Origin: Eubacteriales bacterium
GTDB lineage: Bacteria > Bacillota_A > Clostridia > Christensenellales > Aristaeellaceae
Reading direction: 5' to 3'
Length of the DNA: 26,096 bases
NCBI GenBank assembly: GCA_028692205.1
Contig: JAQUXV010000007.1
Coordinates: forward strand, 1 to 26,096
Part shown: positions 15,548-23,320 of the stretch, one piece after another
How positions within the stretch are numbered: position 1 is the first letter of the stretch
Layout of the letters: every line of letters starts with the position of its first letter
The notes under the pieces: model-generated
What the model saw: the letters and a program-made list of their open reading frames with translations, nothing else
Databases searched by the model: none
What the model was told of the DNA's origin: nothing
Program-made: the position numbers and the translations under genes

Positions 15548-16738
15548 ATGAATTTGAAAGAATGTGTCATCGTCAGCGCAGCCCGCACACCCATCGCCAG
15601 CTACGGCGGCAGCCTGAAGGATAAGCGCGCTATTGATCTGGGTGCGATGGTGGTTCGGGAGGCGGTGCGCCGCGCGAGTCTCAACCCCGAGCAGGTGGAC
15701 GAAGTGATCGTCGGCCAGGTGGGCCAGGTGGCGGAAAACGGCTTTATCGCCCGCGCCGTAAGCCTGTTGGCCGGAATGCCGGAAAAAACAACCGCCTATT
15801 CCGTAAACCGCCAATGCGGCTCCGGCCTGCAGGCCATTGTGGACGCTGTGATGGAGATTCAGACCGGCTTTGCGGATATTGTGGTCGCCGCCGGTACGGA
15901 AAGCATTTCGCAGCTGCCTTACTATGTCCGCGAGGCGCGCTGGGGCGCGCGCATGGGACATAAAACCTTTGAAGACGGCGTAATCGATATCCTCACGTGG
16001 CCGATCAGCGAAAGTCACAACGGCGTCACGGCCGAGAACGTAGCCAAGCAGTTTCACGTAACGCGGGAGGAGCAGGATGCTTTTGCCGTGGAAAGCCACC
16101 GCCGCGCCGTGCAGGCAATCCGCGACGGCAAGTTTAAGGACGAGATTCTCCCCGTTGAAATGAAGGACCGCAAAGGCAACGTAACGGTTTTCGATACCGA
16201 CGAAGGCCCCCGGGAGGGCCAGAGCCTTGAGAAGCTGGCGAAGCTGAAACCCTGCTTTGTTTTCGACGGTACCGGCACCGTAACCGCCGCCAACTCCTCC
16301 AGCCTCAACGACGCCGCGGCGGCCGTGGTGGTGATGTCCCGGGAGAAGGCGGAAGCGCTGGGGCTTCAGCCCATGCTGGTCATCAAAGGGTATGCCGTCG
16401 CAGGCATCAGTGCCGACATCATGGGGTATGCGCCCAAGCTTTCCAGCGAAAAGCTGGCTGCCCGGCTCGGCCTTACCCTTACGGATATCGACATGTTTGA
16501 AATCAACGAAGCCTTCGCCAGCCAGAGCGTCGCCGTCGCGCGCGACCTGGGGCTGGATATGGACAAAGTGAATATTTACGGCGGCGGCATCTCGCTCGGC
16601 CACCCCATCGGCGCAACCGGCTGCGTCCTGGTGACAAAAGTGGCTTACGAGCTGCAGCGCACCGATAAGAGGGACGCCATGGTCAGCATGTGCATCGGCG
16701 GCGGTCAGGGAATCAGCATGTACTTTACGAGAGCGTAA
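15548..16738 (+). CDS. Thiolase (acetyl-CoA C-acyltransferase family)
   Basis: A 396-residue thiolase, the usual length. It splits a 3-ketoacyl-CoA with CoA into acetyl-CoA and a shortened acyl-CoA, or runs in reverse. Catalytic residues: Cys90 in NRQCGSGLQA, His352 in GHPIGATG and Cys382 in CIGGGQG; the NEAFASQ loop is also present. The segment before the nucleophile (GQVGQVAENGFIARAV) and ESISQLPYYV differ from the usual GNVLQAG...ARQAA and ESMSNAPY of acetoacetyl-CoA thiolases, which hints at an unusual substrate. AAGGAG precedes the ATG with good spacing. It is the middle gene of the plus operon. Confidence 0.92.
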   Translation: MNLKECVIVSAARTPIASYGGSLKDKRAIDLGAMVVREAVRRASLNPEQVDEVIVGQVGQVAENGFIARAVSLLAGMPEKTTAYSVNRQCGSGLQAIVDAVMEIQTGFADIVVAAGTESISQLPYYVREARWGARMGHKTFEDGVIDILTWPISESHNGVTAENVAKQFHVTREEQDAFAVESHRRAVQAIRDGKFKDEILPVEMKDRKGNVTVFDTDEGPREGQSLEKLAKLKPCFVFDGTGTVTAANSSSLNDAAAAVVVMSREKAEALGLQPMLVIKGYAVAGISADIMGYAPKLSSEKLAARLGLTLTDIDMFEINEAFASQSVAVARDLGLDMDKVNIYGGGISLGHPIGATGCVLVTKVAYELQRTDKRDAMVSMCIGGGQGISMYFTRA

Positions 16739-16763
16739 AGCTTTCCTCCGTCCGTTTACAAGC

Positions 16764-16801
16764 GCTCACCGCCCCTCCGGAATCCCCGAAGGGCGGTGAG
16801 C
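16764..16801 (+). terminator. Hairpin between thiolase and glycerate kinase genes
   Basis: A perfect 11-bp stem, GCTCACCGCCC (16764-16774) with GGGCGGTGAGC (16791-16801), and a 16-nt loop. No T-run follows, so it is probably a partial stop or a stabilising or processing site, not a full terminator. Confidence 0.45.
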
Positions 16802-16848
16802 ACCCGCGTATATTCAGCGCGGAAACCCTTCAGGAAAGAGGCGATTAC

Positions 16849-18012
16849 GTGCGGATAATCCTGGCTCCGGATTCCTATAAAGGTTCGCTGAGCGCGACCG
16901 AAATCGTACAGATCATGCGGGACGAGGTTGCCGATCGTTTTCCCGGCTGCGAAACTCGCGGCATTCCCGTCGCCGACGGCGGCGAGGGAACGGTCGACGC
17001 GATGTTGCTTGCCTGCGGCGGGCACCGGGAGACCGTAGAGGTAACCGGACCGATGGGCGACCGTGTGTCAGCCGATATCGGCTGGCTGCCCGACGGTCGT
17101 ACCGCCGTGCTGGAAATGGCCCAGGCATCGGGGCTTCCCCTGATGCGCGGGTGTCCGGACCCTATGCGCGCCACATCCTACGGCAGCGGCGAACTGCTGC
17201 TGCACGCCGTTCGCAAAGGCGCTTGCAGAATTCTGATGGGGCTGGGCGGAAGCGCCACAAACGACGGCGGCATGGGCCTTCTCAGCGCGCTGGGCGCGCG
17301 GTTCTTCGCTTCGGACGGCAGGCCGCTTTCAGGCTGTGGTGCGGATCTGTGCGCCGTAGAGAAGATTGATTTGTCCAAATTACTCCCGGATCGCAACAGT
17401 TTGGAAATCGTAGCCGTTTGCGACGTAACCAATCCGCTGCTGGGAGGTGACGGCGCTACGGCTGTCTACGGCCCGCAGAAAGGCGTAACCCCCGAGACGG
17501 CTCCTTTGCTGGAAGCAGGCATGACGCGCTATGCAGATTTGTTGGAAAACGCAACCGGGCTGCGGATACGCAGCCAGCAGGGCGCGGGCGCCGCGGGCGG
17601 CGTGGGCGCGGCGTTATGCCTGCTGGGCGCGAAAATGCAATCCGGTATCGATACCGTCATCGAAGCCTCGGGCATGGAAGCGCTGCTGCCCGAAACGGAT
17701 CTGGTGCTGACCGGCGAAGGTCGGCTGGACGGACAATCCGTTCGGTTTAACAAAGTTCCCTCCGGCATTGCGCGTATTTGCGAAAAATATCACGTGCCCG
17801 TGGTTGCCGTGGTCGGCGCGATGGGCCCCGGTGCGGAAGGGTATTACGGCCTTGGCCAAACCAGCGTCATCACTACCGTAAACGGCATCATGGCTCTTGA
17901 CGAGGCCATGGTGAACGCTCGGCAGTTGTTGCGGGATGCTACCGGCCGCGCCTTGCGGATGGTGGATATCGGCATGACCATGGAGCGCAAACAAGTCCTC
18001 CGCGGCCAATAG
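16849..18012 (+). CDS. Glycerate 2-kinase (GarK/GlxK family)
   Basis: A 387-residue kinase that phosphorylates glycerate with ATP, in this family giving 2-phosphoglycerate, which enters glycolysis. Family motifs: ILAPDSYKGSLSA at the start, PVADGGEGTVDAM, GLGGSATNDGGMG, a Gly/Ala-rich GAGAAGGVGAAL and TGEGRLDGQS. Start: GTG 16849 has AGAGG about 8 nt upstream and begins exactly at the conserved VRIILAPDSYKG; the frame stays open to 16690 but that part overlaps the thiolase. It lies 110 nt after the thiolase on the same strand. Its presence says that glycerate is an intermediate of the pathway, unless it belongs to a separate unit. Confidence 0.93.
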   Translation: MRIILAPDSYKGSLSATEIVQIMRDEVADRFPGCETRGIPVADGGEGTVDAMLLACGGHRETVEVTGPMGDRVSADIGWLPDGRTAVLEMAQASGLPLMRGCPDPMRATSYGSGELLLHAVRKGACRILMGLGGSATNDGGMGLLSALGARFFASDGRPLSGCGADLCAVEKIDLSKLLPDRNSLEIVAVCDVTNPLLGGDGATAVYGPQKGVTPETAPLLEAGMTRYADLLENATGLRIRSQQGAGAAGGVGAALCLLGAKMQSGIDTVIEASGMEALLPETDLVLTGEGRLDGQSVRFNKVPSGIARICEKYHVPVVAVVGAMGPGAEGYYGLGQTSVITTVNGIMALDEAMVNARQLLRDATGRALRMVDIGMTMERKQVLRGQ

Positions 18013-18151
18013 AGTGTCTTCCGTCCGAACATTCCAAGGGATCTTCCGAAAGGCGGTGCGTCGCAGCCGCTTCGCTTTCCGCCAACACCCATTCCTTTAT
18101 ACGTATCCGATTGGCCCGGTTCATGCAGCGCCTGTTCCGGCCATCCGAAAG

Positions 18152-18218
18152 CACAACGTCGGTAACCCTATGCAGCGTATCGGCCGCTCATAGAGTTGCC
18201 GGCGTTGTGTGATTTTTC
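18152..18218 (+). terminator. Terminator of the SDR-thiolase-glycerate kinase operon
   Basis: A 15-bp stem with two G-U pairs (18152-18166 with 18195-18209) carries an inner CTATG/CATAG stem, followed closely by TTTTT at 18214-18218. The loop region is large for a plain terminator. Confidence 0.7.
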
Positions 18219-18277
18219 GGGCAACGGCGCATATCCCACGGTGCAGCGGAATGCGCGTCCGTTTGGCGGGATATTTG

Positions 18278-18286
18278 TGTTATAAT
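18278..18286 (+). promoter_or_regulatory. Extended -10 promoter of the AraC-family gene
   Basis: TGTTATAAT contains a perfect TATAAT with the TG extension. No good -35 lies at 17 nt. The start should be near 18293, about 108 nt before the gene. Confidence 0.5.
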
Positions 18287-18400
18287 AAGAAGTAACGTCG
18301 CGGAAAATCGCGGATGCACTAACTGCGAGTATGGGGAACGGGCGCTTCCCCCGGAGGGGATGCCGGTATTCCCGGGCCGTGACAAAGGAGATGGAAAAGG

Positions 18401-19372
18401 ATGCTTTTACAGCCCGAAAACGAGCCCGGGAACCTGCCGGAAGGCGAGACTGAAGATGAGCTTGGAGACGAGCTTGAAGACGAGCTTGAAGACGAAAGGT
18501 ATTCCCAGAAATGCGTCCATTTTCTCAACCTGAACCGGAGCGCTGAGCTTTGTTTTGTGCAGTCCGGCCATCACATTACGGCGCCGGGCTACCAGTATGG
18601 GCCGCTGGTGCGCGACCACTATCTGGTTCACTTCATCAAGTCCGGCAAGGGAAAGCTATATCTTCACCATTCGGTTTACGAGGTTCAGGCAGGCAACTGT
18701 TTTTTAATCTATCCCAACCAAATCGCCTATTATAAGGCGGACACCGAGGACCCCTGGGAGTATTACTGGCTCGGCATCTGCGGCGTAAGGGCGGAAAGCA
18801 TTCTGCAAAAAATCGGTTTCCAATACAACCGCATGGTTCTCCCCTTTCAAAACCAGCAGATTTTTGCCGCCATTACGGAGCTTACGGACGTCGGCATCCG
18901 GTATGAAAGCGACGAATGGACGGTCTACCTTGAAATGGGCAGTCTGGTCCGGAAAATTCTCTATTGCCTGATGGACGATCTCCGCCACCCGAACGACGCG
19001 GTTCCCCAAAAGCCGGAAAAAGACACCGAAAAGTTGATGGGCAGCGGGAAATATACGGATTATTATGTCAACATCGTGGCAAAGATCATTCAAAACAGCT
19101 ATTCGCAAAACATCCGCGTGGAGAGCATCGCGGAAAAACTGAATATCAACCGCAGCTATCTTTCCGAAATGTTCAAAAAGAATACGGGTGTATCCATCAA
19201 GAAATTTTTAATTAATTACCGGATTGAAAAAACCTGCGTAATGTTGCGCGACAAGCATAAATCCGTAGCGGAAATCGCCATTGCGGCGGGGTATGACGAC
19301 CCCCTGTATTTCTCGCGTCTGTTCCGAAAACAAATGGGTTGCTCCCCTACCGAATATAGAAAAAAGCTATAA
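18401..19372 (+). CDS. AraC-family transcriptional regulator
   Basis: A 323-residue regulator. Residues about 33-200 form a cupin-like sugar-sensing half (VHFIKSGKGKLYLHHSVYEVQAGNCFLIYPNQ). The last 100 residues carry the two AraC helix-turn-helix units: ESIAEKLNINRSYLSEMFKK, then VAEIAIAAGYDDPLYFSRLFRK, ending SPTEYRKKL. Odd: residues about 10-32 are an acidic tail made of near-perfect 12-bp repeats (ELGD, ELED, ELED) that family members do not usually have. ATG 18401 has AAAGGAG 10 nt upstream; no ATG downstream would keep the sensing domain whole. It sits directly before the sugar transporter and probably activates it when the sugar is present. Confidence 0.93.
   Translation: MLLQPENEPGNLPEGETEDELGDELEDELEDERYSQKCVHFLNLNRSAELCFVQSGHHITAPGYQYGPLVRDHYLVHFIKSGKGKLYLHHSVYEVQAGNCFLIYPNQIAYYKADTEDPWEYYWLGICGVRAESILQKIGFQYNRMVLPFQNQQIFAAITELTDVGIRYESDEWTVYLEMGSLVRKILYCLMDDLRHPNDAVPQKPEKDTEKLMGSGKYTDYYVNIVAKIIQNSYSQNIRVESIAEKLNINRSYLSEMFKKNTGVSIKKFLINYRIEKTCVMLRDKHKSVAEIAIAAGYDDPLYFSRLFRKQMGCSPTEYRKKL
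18455..18495 (+). repeat. 12-bp tandem repeat coding an acidic stretch
   Basis: Three units (GATGAGCTTGGA once, GACGAGCTTGAA twice) plus a partial GACGA. The unit is a multiple of three, so a copy change would alter the AraC protein length without a frameshift. Confidence 0.8.
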
Positions 19373-19508
19373 TCCATAGCGATATACCCTCTGTTGAAAA
19401 GCCTGTGTTCCCGGGCACATTGCGCAAAGCTTAAAATGAAATAGCAACAAATGTCCATGTTTTGATAGCATCTCTATATTTTGTTTTCACCGTAAAACAT
19501 CATAATAG

Positions 19509-19575
19509 GTACATGAATATACCTTGCAGCAACCGCGTTATAAAAATGATAAACGGCTGCGTGGTATTCATGTAC
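19509..19575 (+). promoter_or_regulatory. Long inverted repeat upstream of the sugar-binding protein gene
   Basis: GTACATGAATA (19509-19519) and TATTCATGTAC (19565-19575) are perfect inverted copies. The pairing continues inward with CC/GG and GCAGC/GCTGC, leaving an AT-rich loop of about 25 nt. It ends 17 nt before the ribosome binding site. It could be a leader hairpin or a DNA binding site for the AraC protein. Confidence 0.55.
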
Positions 19576-19606
19576 GTCTAAAAATCTGGAACAAGGAGCG
19601 ATGACT

Positions 19607-21280
19607 ATGAAAACTGGTAGACTTCTCGCATTGGTTATGGTACTTACGTTACTGGTGTCCATGCCCGTTATCAGCTTTGGTGAACAGGCTTCCGACAGTA
19701 CCGCCGGCACTGTAAACGCTTTTGGGTGGGAAATCCCCGATGAGGCCATCGAGATTACCGCCTTCCTTGCCGATGGGGAGTACGCCCCCTCCGAGGAGCA
19801 GAAAATCGGCCGCGAGAACATGGAAAACTACGTTCTGGAAAACTTCAACGTGAAGTTGAACATGGAAACCACCGACGGCGACGGCATTGAAGCGATTAAC
19901 CTCATGCTGGCCTCCGACACTTATCCCGCGGTGATCTATGATGCGGATTACGATACCGTCCTGAAGTTCAGGGAGCTGGGCAAAGCGGTGGAAGTAACCC
20001 CGTACATGGACACGATCTGCAAGGATATTAAAGAAGTTTGCGGCAATACATACCCGCTGTTGCTGGACAACGAAGGCAAGCTGTGGAGCATTCCGATCGG
20101 CGTAAACGAGTGGATGGGCATGCCGGACCGCGCCGCCAACCTGCGGTACGACGAGTATCTGGAAATCGGTTCCCCGGCCATCGAGACCCCCGATGATTAT
20201 TACGCCGCGCTCAAGGCCATCCTTGCGCTGCATCCCACGACGCCCAACGGCGAAAAGCGCTATGCGCTGTCCCTGAATACCGACCAGAACTACATCAAGG
20301 ATTTCCTTGGGTTCTGGGGCTTGAAATACGGCTGGAAAATCTCCGACGACAACACCTTCACCTATTGGACCCGCACCGAAGAAGGCAAGGCCATGTCGAA
20401 GTGGTTCAATCAGATTTATCGCGACGGCCTTTTCGATCCCGATGCGTTCAACAACACCTTTGACGACTGGAAAGCGAAATTCTCCAACGAGAAAATCGTC
20501 GGCGCGCTCGGCCAATGGTGGACGGTTTACAACGCGGGCCACGAAGTGTGGCAGACGCTGGACCCCAACGTTTCCGAAAACAAGCGCTATATCCAGGTCG
20601 GATTCAAAGCCCCGGAAGCCGAGGCCGCTTACCTGACCGGCAAAATCCGCACCGGCGGCGCTTACACCATTATTACCGATAAAGCAACGAACGTGGAAGG
20701 CATTCTGAAGTTTATCAATTTCCAGGCTACCCAGCCCGGACGCGCCCTCTGCTACTGGGGCATTCCCAACGGCGTAGAATCCAATAAGGATTCCGGCACG
20801 CTCGTCAAGGAGTGGAACATCGACGAGAACGGTAACTGGAGTTTCGACGACGCTGCCAAGCAGGCTTTCATTTCCGAAAGCTGGGACTATAACCAGGAAG
20901 CCCTGCTGGGCACGAACACCTACAACTTCTTCAGCACCTTCGATATGTGGGAAGACGGCGTAAGCCATGTGTGGCCCAACTATATGTGGCAGGATGAGAA
21001 CAAATGGAAGTCGATGATGATCACCAACCTCAAAGGCACCATTTTCGACGCCTCCCCCATGACGCTGATGGAAAAAGACGAGGACACCACGCTGATTGAG
21101 CAAGCCATCCGCGACGCATGGACGCAGTACTGGCCCGCGGTTGTGCAGTCTCAGGACGATGAAACCTTCGAAGCAAATTGGAGCAAACTGCAGCAGGCGG
21201 TCGAAGGTGCGAACATCGACAGCTACACGCAGGTAATGCAGAATAATTATCAGAAGAACATGCAGAAACTGGGCGCGTAA
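19607..21280 (+). CDS. CUT1 ABC transporter sugar-binding protein (LplA-like)
   Basis: A 557-residue extracellular solute-binding protein family 1 member. The signal peptide is residues 1 to about 25 (MKTGRLLALVMVLTLLVSMP then ISFGEQ). There is no lipobox cysteine. The long mature domain (over 500 residues, with ETTDGDGIEAINLMLASDTYPAVIY near its start) is typical of the LplA/YtcQ group that serves oligosaccharides and works with LplB/LplC-like permeases. Two in-frame ATGs occur (19601 and 19607); AAGGAG at 19593 gives proper spacing only to 19607. A terminator-like hairpin follows the gene before the permeases, which would make the binding protein more abundant than the channel. Confidence 0.93.
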   Translation: MKTGRLLALVMVLTLLVSMPVISFGEQASDSTAGTVNAFGWEIPDEAIEITAFLADGEYAPSEEQKIGRENMENYVLENFNVKLNMETTDGDGIEAINLMLASDTYPAVIYDADYDTVLKFRELGKAVEVTPYMDTICKDIKEVCGNTYPLLLDNEGKLWSIPIGVNEWMGMPDRAANLRYDEYLEIGSPAIETPDDYYAALKAILALHPTTPNGEKRYALSLNTDQNYIKDFLGFWGLKYGWKISDDNTFTYWTRTEEGKAMSKWFNQIYRDGLFDPDAFNNTFDDWKAKFSNEKIVGALGQWWTVYNAGHEVWQTLDPNVSENKRYIQVGFKAPEAEAAYLTGKIRTGGAYTIITDKATNVEGILKFINFQATQPGRALCYWGIPNGVESNKDSGTLVKEWNIDENGNWSFDDAAKQAFISESWDYNQEALLGTNTYNFFSTFDMWEDGVSHVWPNYMWQDENKWKSMMITNLKGTIFDASPMTLMEKDEDTTLIEQAIRDAWTQYWPAVVQSQDDETFEANWSKLQQAVEGANIDSYTQVMQNNYQKNMQKLGA

Positions 21281-21295
21281 ACCCCTGTTTAGGCG

Positions 21296-21333
21296 ACGGG
21301 AGGGCGGCGGAGCATGGCCGCCTTCCCGTTTTC
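21296..21333 (+). terminator. Intra-operon attenuating terminator after the binding-protein gene
   Basis: A 13-bp stem with one G-U pair (21296-21308 with 21317-21329), an 8-nt loop and TTTTC. It is placed between the binding protein and its permeases. Confidence 0.65.
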
Positions 21334-21440
21334 ACAAGCAAGCACAAACCTGTATCGCCCACGCCCCGAACGGGGGCGCACAGCGCGTTGCCACGAAGGC
21401 CCCCGGGACTGGGATCGACGATATGATATAAGGCAGATGA

Positions 21441-22403
21441 GTGCGGGTGCAAAATCCAGCGGAACGGATTCTTTCTACCAGGAAGAGCAGCGGCTTCGGT
21501 AATTTTGTAAGAAGTCTCAGAACCCAGCGGGAGTTGTGGCTTCTTTGCATACCGATCATCGTGTGGGTCGCCATTTTTGCTTATTACCCCATGTATGGAA
21601 TTTTAATGGCCTTCGTAAAATACATCCCCGGCAAAGAAATATTTCAGTGCGAGTTTGTGGGGCTGAAATATTTTAAGCAGTTTATCACCAATCCGTCCAT
21701 CATAATGCTGCTTCGCAACACGCTGGCCATGAGCGGGCTGAGCCTTACCATCGGCTTTACCGCGCCAATCGCGTTTGCGTTGATGCTCAATGAAATCGGC
21801 AAGGCAAAGGCAAAGAAATTTATCCAAACCGTATCCTACCTCCCCCACTTTATTTCCTGGGTCGTTGCGGGCAGCATGGTGTATCTGGTGTTGTCCAGCG
21901 ACGGTATTTTAAACAACCTGCTGATTCAAATCGGCGCTACGGAAACCGCCGTCCCCTTTTTAACGAAGGGTGAATACTACTGGACCACATACACCATCGT
22001 AAACATTTGGAAGTCCATGGGCTGGTCGTCCATTATTTATCTTTCCGCCATGTCGGGCGTTGATGAAGAGCTTTATCAGGCGGGCGCAATCGACGGTCTG
22101 GGCCGATGGGGAATGGTATGGAACATTACGCTCCCCTCTATTGCGCCGACCATTGTACTGTTGTGGATTTTGGGCATCGGCAATATTCTCAGCGCAGGCT
22201 TCGATTATCACCTGATTATCGGCAACGACGCCACGCGGCCTTACTGGGATGTTATCGATACCTATTCATACCGTTATGGTGTTCAACAGGGATATTACTC
22301 CATGGGTACCGCGGTCAGCCTGATGAAATCCATCATCGGCTTCGTACTGGTTGTAATTACAAATTACATCAGTAAAAAGGCGACGGATACCGCCATATTC
22401 TAG
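21441..22403 (+). CDS. CUT1 ABC transporter permease (LplB-like)
   Basis: A 320-residue membrane protein with about six hydrophobic segments. The first is LWLLCIPIIVWVAIFAYYPMYG, as in LplB/UgpA-type sugar permeases. The EAA loop that docks the ATPase reads YQAGAIDGLGRWGMVWNITL. The start is uncertain. GTG 21441 has a weak AAGG 7 nt upstream. An ATG at 21437 is in another frame and stops after 21 codons. Later ATGs would cut the first membrane segment. Confidence 0.9.
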   Translation: MRVQNPAERILSTRKSSGFGNFVRSLRTQRELWLLCIPIIVWVAIFAYYPMYGILMAFVKYIPGKEIFQCEFVGLKYFKQFITNPSIIMLLRNTLAMSGLSLTIGFTAPIAFALMLNEIGKAKAKKFIQTVSYLPHFISWVVAGSMVYLVLSSDGILNNLLIQIGATETAVPFLTKGEYYWTTYTIVNIWKSMGWSSIIYLSAMSGVDEELYQAGAIDGLGRWGMVWNITLPSIAPTIVLLWILGIGNILSAGFDYHLIIGNDATRPYWDVIDTYSYRYGVQQGYYSMGTAVSLMKSIIGFVLVVITNYISKKATDTAIF

Positions 22404-22420
22404 AAGGGAAGTCGATAACG

Positions 22421-23320
22421 TTGCGCAAAGTATCCTATATTAAAAAAACGCCTTCGGGCACCGCGTTTGATATTTTCAATGCGATTTTCATGACTATTTT
22501 GACCATTGTTATGATCTACCCTTTTATCAATATTTTTGCCATCTCCCTCAACGAGGGTACGGATGCCGTTCGAGGCGGCATCTACCTGTGGCCGCGCAAA
22601 TTTACCATGTCCAATTATGAGTACGTATTTTCCAACAGCAGCCTTCTGCGAGGCGCAATGGTATCGGTGCTGCGCGTATTGGTCGGCGTTACAACAGGCG
22701 TTATCGGCAATGCGATGCTTGGCTACATCGTCAGCTGCCGCACATTTTACGGGCGCAAATTCATGCGCATTCTGTTTCTGATCACCATGTATTTCAGCGG
22801 CGGCTTAATCCCAACTTACCTGCTGATGATCCGCCTCGGTTATATGAACACCTTTCAGGTCTATTGGGTGCCTTCCATTTTCAGCGCCTTTTATATGCTG
22901 CTGGCCGCCTCCTACATCCAAAACCTTCCGGATGCGCTATTTGAGGCCGCAAGGCTGGACGGCTGCTCGGAACTGCGAATTCTGTTCAGCATTGTGCTTC
23001 CACTCTGTATTCCTATGCTGGCGTGTATCGCGGTTTATCTGGGCGTGGACCAGTGGAACTCCTGGTTTGATGTTTCCCTTTACAGTAAGGACGGTAAATG
23101 GGATAACCTGCAGATTATCCTGTACCGCTTGCTGAATCAGTCGACAGCCCTGCAGAAAATGATGGAGAAGCAACGCGCCGCCGTAGCGATGAAAACCCTT
23201 CAGCCGCTTACCGTACGCGCCGCCACTACAATTGTGGTCACGATCCCCATTATCTTCATCTATCCGTTCTTCCAGAAATATTTCGTATCGGGCATTACCA
23301 TCGGCTCCGTAAAGGGTTGA
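22421..23320 (+). CDS. CUT1 ABC transporter permease (LplC/YtcP-like)
   Basis: A 299-residue partner permease with about six hydrophobic segments, beginning FDIFNAIFMTILTIVMIYPF. The EAA loop reads LFEAARLDGCSELRILFSIV, followed by LPLCIP. It ends FFQKYFVSGITIGSVKG, the usual C-terminus of this subfamily. The likely start is TTG 22421, with GAAGGGAAG about 9 nt upstream; the next ATG would remove membrane segment one. It lies 17 nt after the first permease, so the two form a unit. No ATPase gene follows; CUT1 systems of this type commonly borrow an MsmK-like ATPase encoded elsewhere. Confidence 0.91.
   Translation: MRKVSYIKKTPSGTAFDIFNAIFMTILTIVMIYPFINIFAISLNEGTDAVRGGIYLWPRKFTMSNYEYVFSNSSLLRGAMVSVLRVLVGVTTGVIGNAMLGYIVSCRTFYGRKFMRILFLITMYFSGGLIPTYLLMIRLGYMNTFQVYWVPSIFSAFYMLLAASYIQNLPDALFEAARLDGCSELRILFSIVLPLCIPMLACIAVYLGVDQWNSWFDVSLYSKDGKWDNLQIILYRLLNQSTALQKMMEKQRAAVAMKTLQPLTVRAATTIVVTIPIIFIYPFFQKYFVSGITIGSVKG

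Larger units (their letters stand above)
18013..18400. other. Intergenic stretch between the two plus-strand loci
   Basis: It holds the operon terminator (18152-18218) and an extended -10 promoter (18278-18286) for the AraC gene. The part 18013-18150 shows nothing I can name, and no gene is visible. Confidence 0.5.

Noticed and set aside
15548..16738. Simple ketone-body (3-hydroxybutyrate/acetoacetate) operon as the full explanation
   Set aside because: SDR, CoA-transferase and thiolase would fit, but this leaves the glycerate kinase, the second sugar-acid-like SDR and the LacI regulator unexplained. Kept as the main alternative.
16690..16848. N-terminal extension of glycerate kinase overlapping the thiolase
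   Set aside because: The conserved kinase start VRIILAPDSYKG coincides with GTG 16849, which has a proper ribosome binding site. The upstream residues are not family-like.
19420..19429. TTGCGCAAAG, also at 22421-22430, as a shared regulatory site with the LacI operators
   Set aside because: The second copy is the start of a coding region, and the shared core is a short self-complementary 8-mer. Chance is the simpler explanation.
21437..21502. ATG-started short frame before the LplB-like permease as evidence of a frameshift
   Set aside because: The permease frame itself stays open from GTG 21441 with a complete first membrane segment, so no frameshift is needed.
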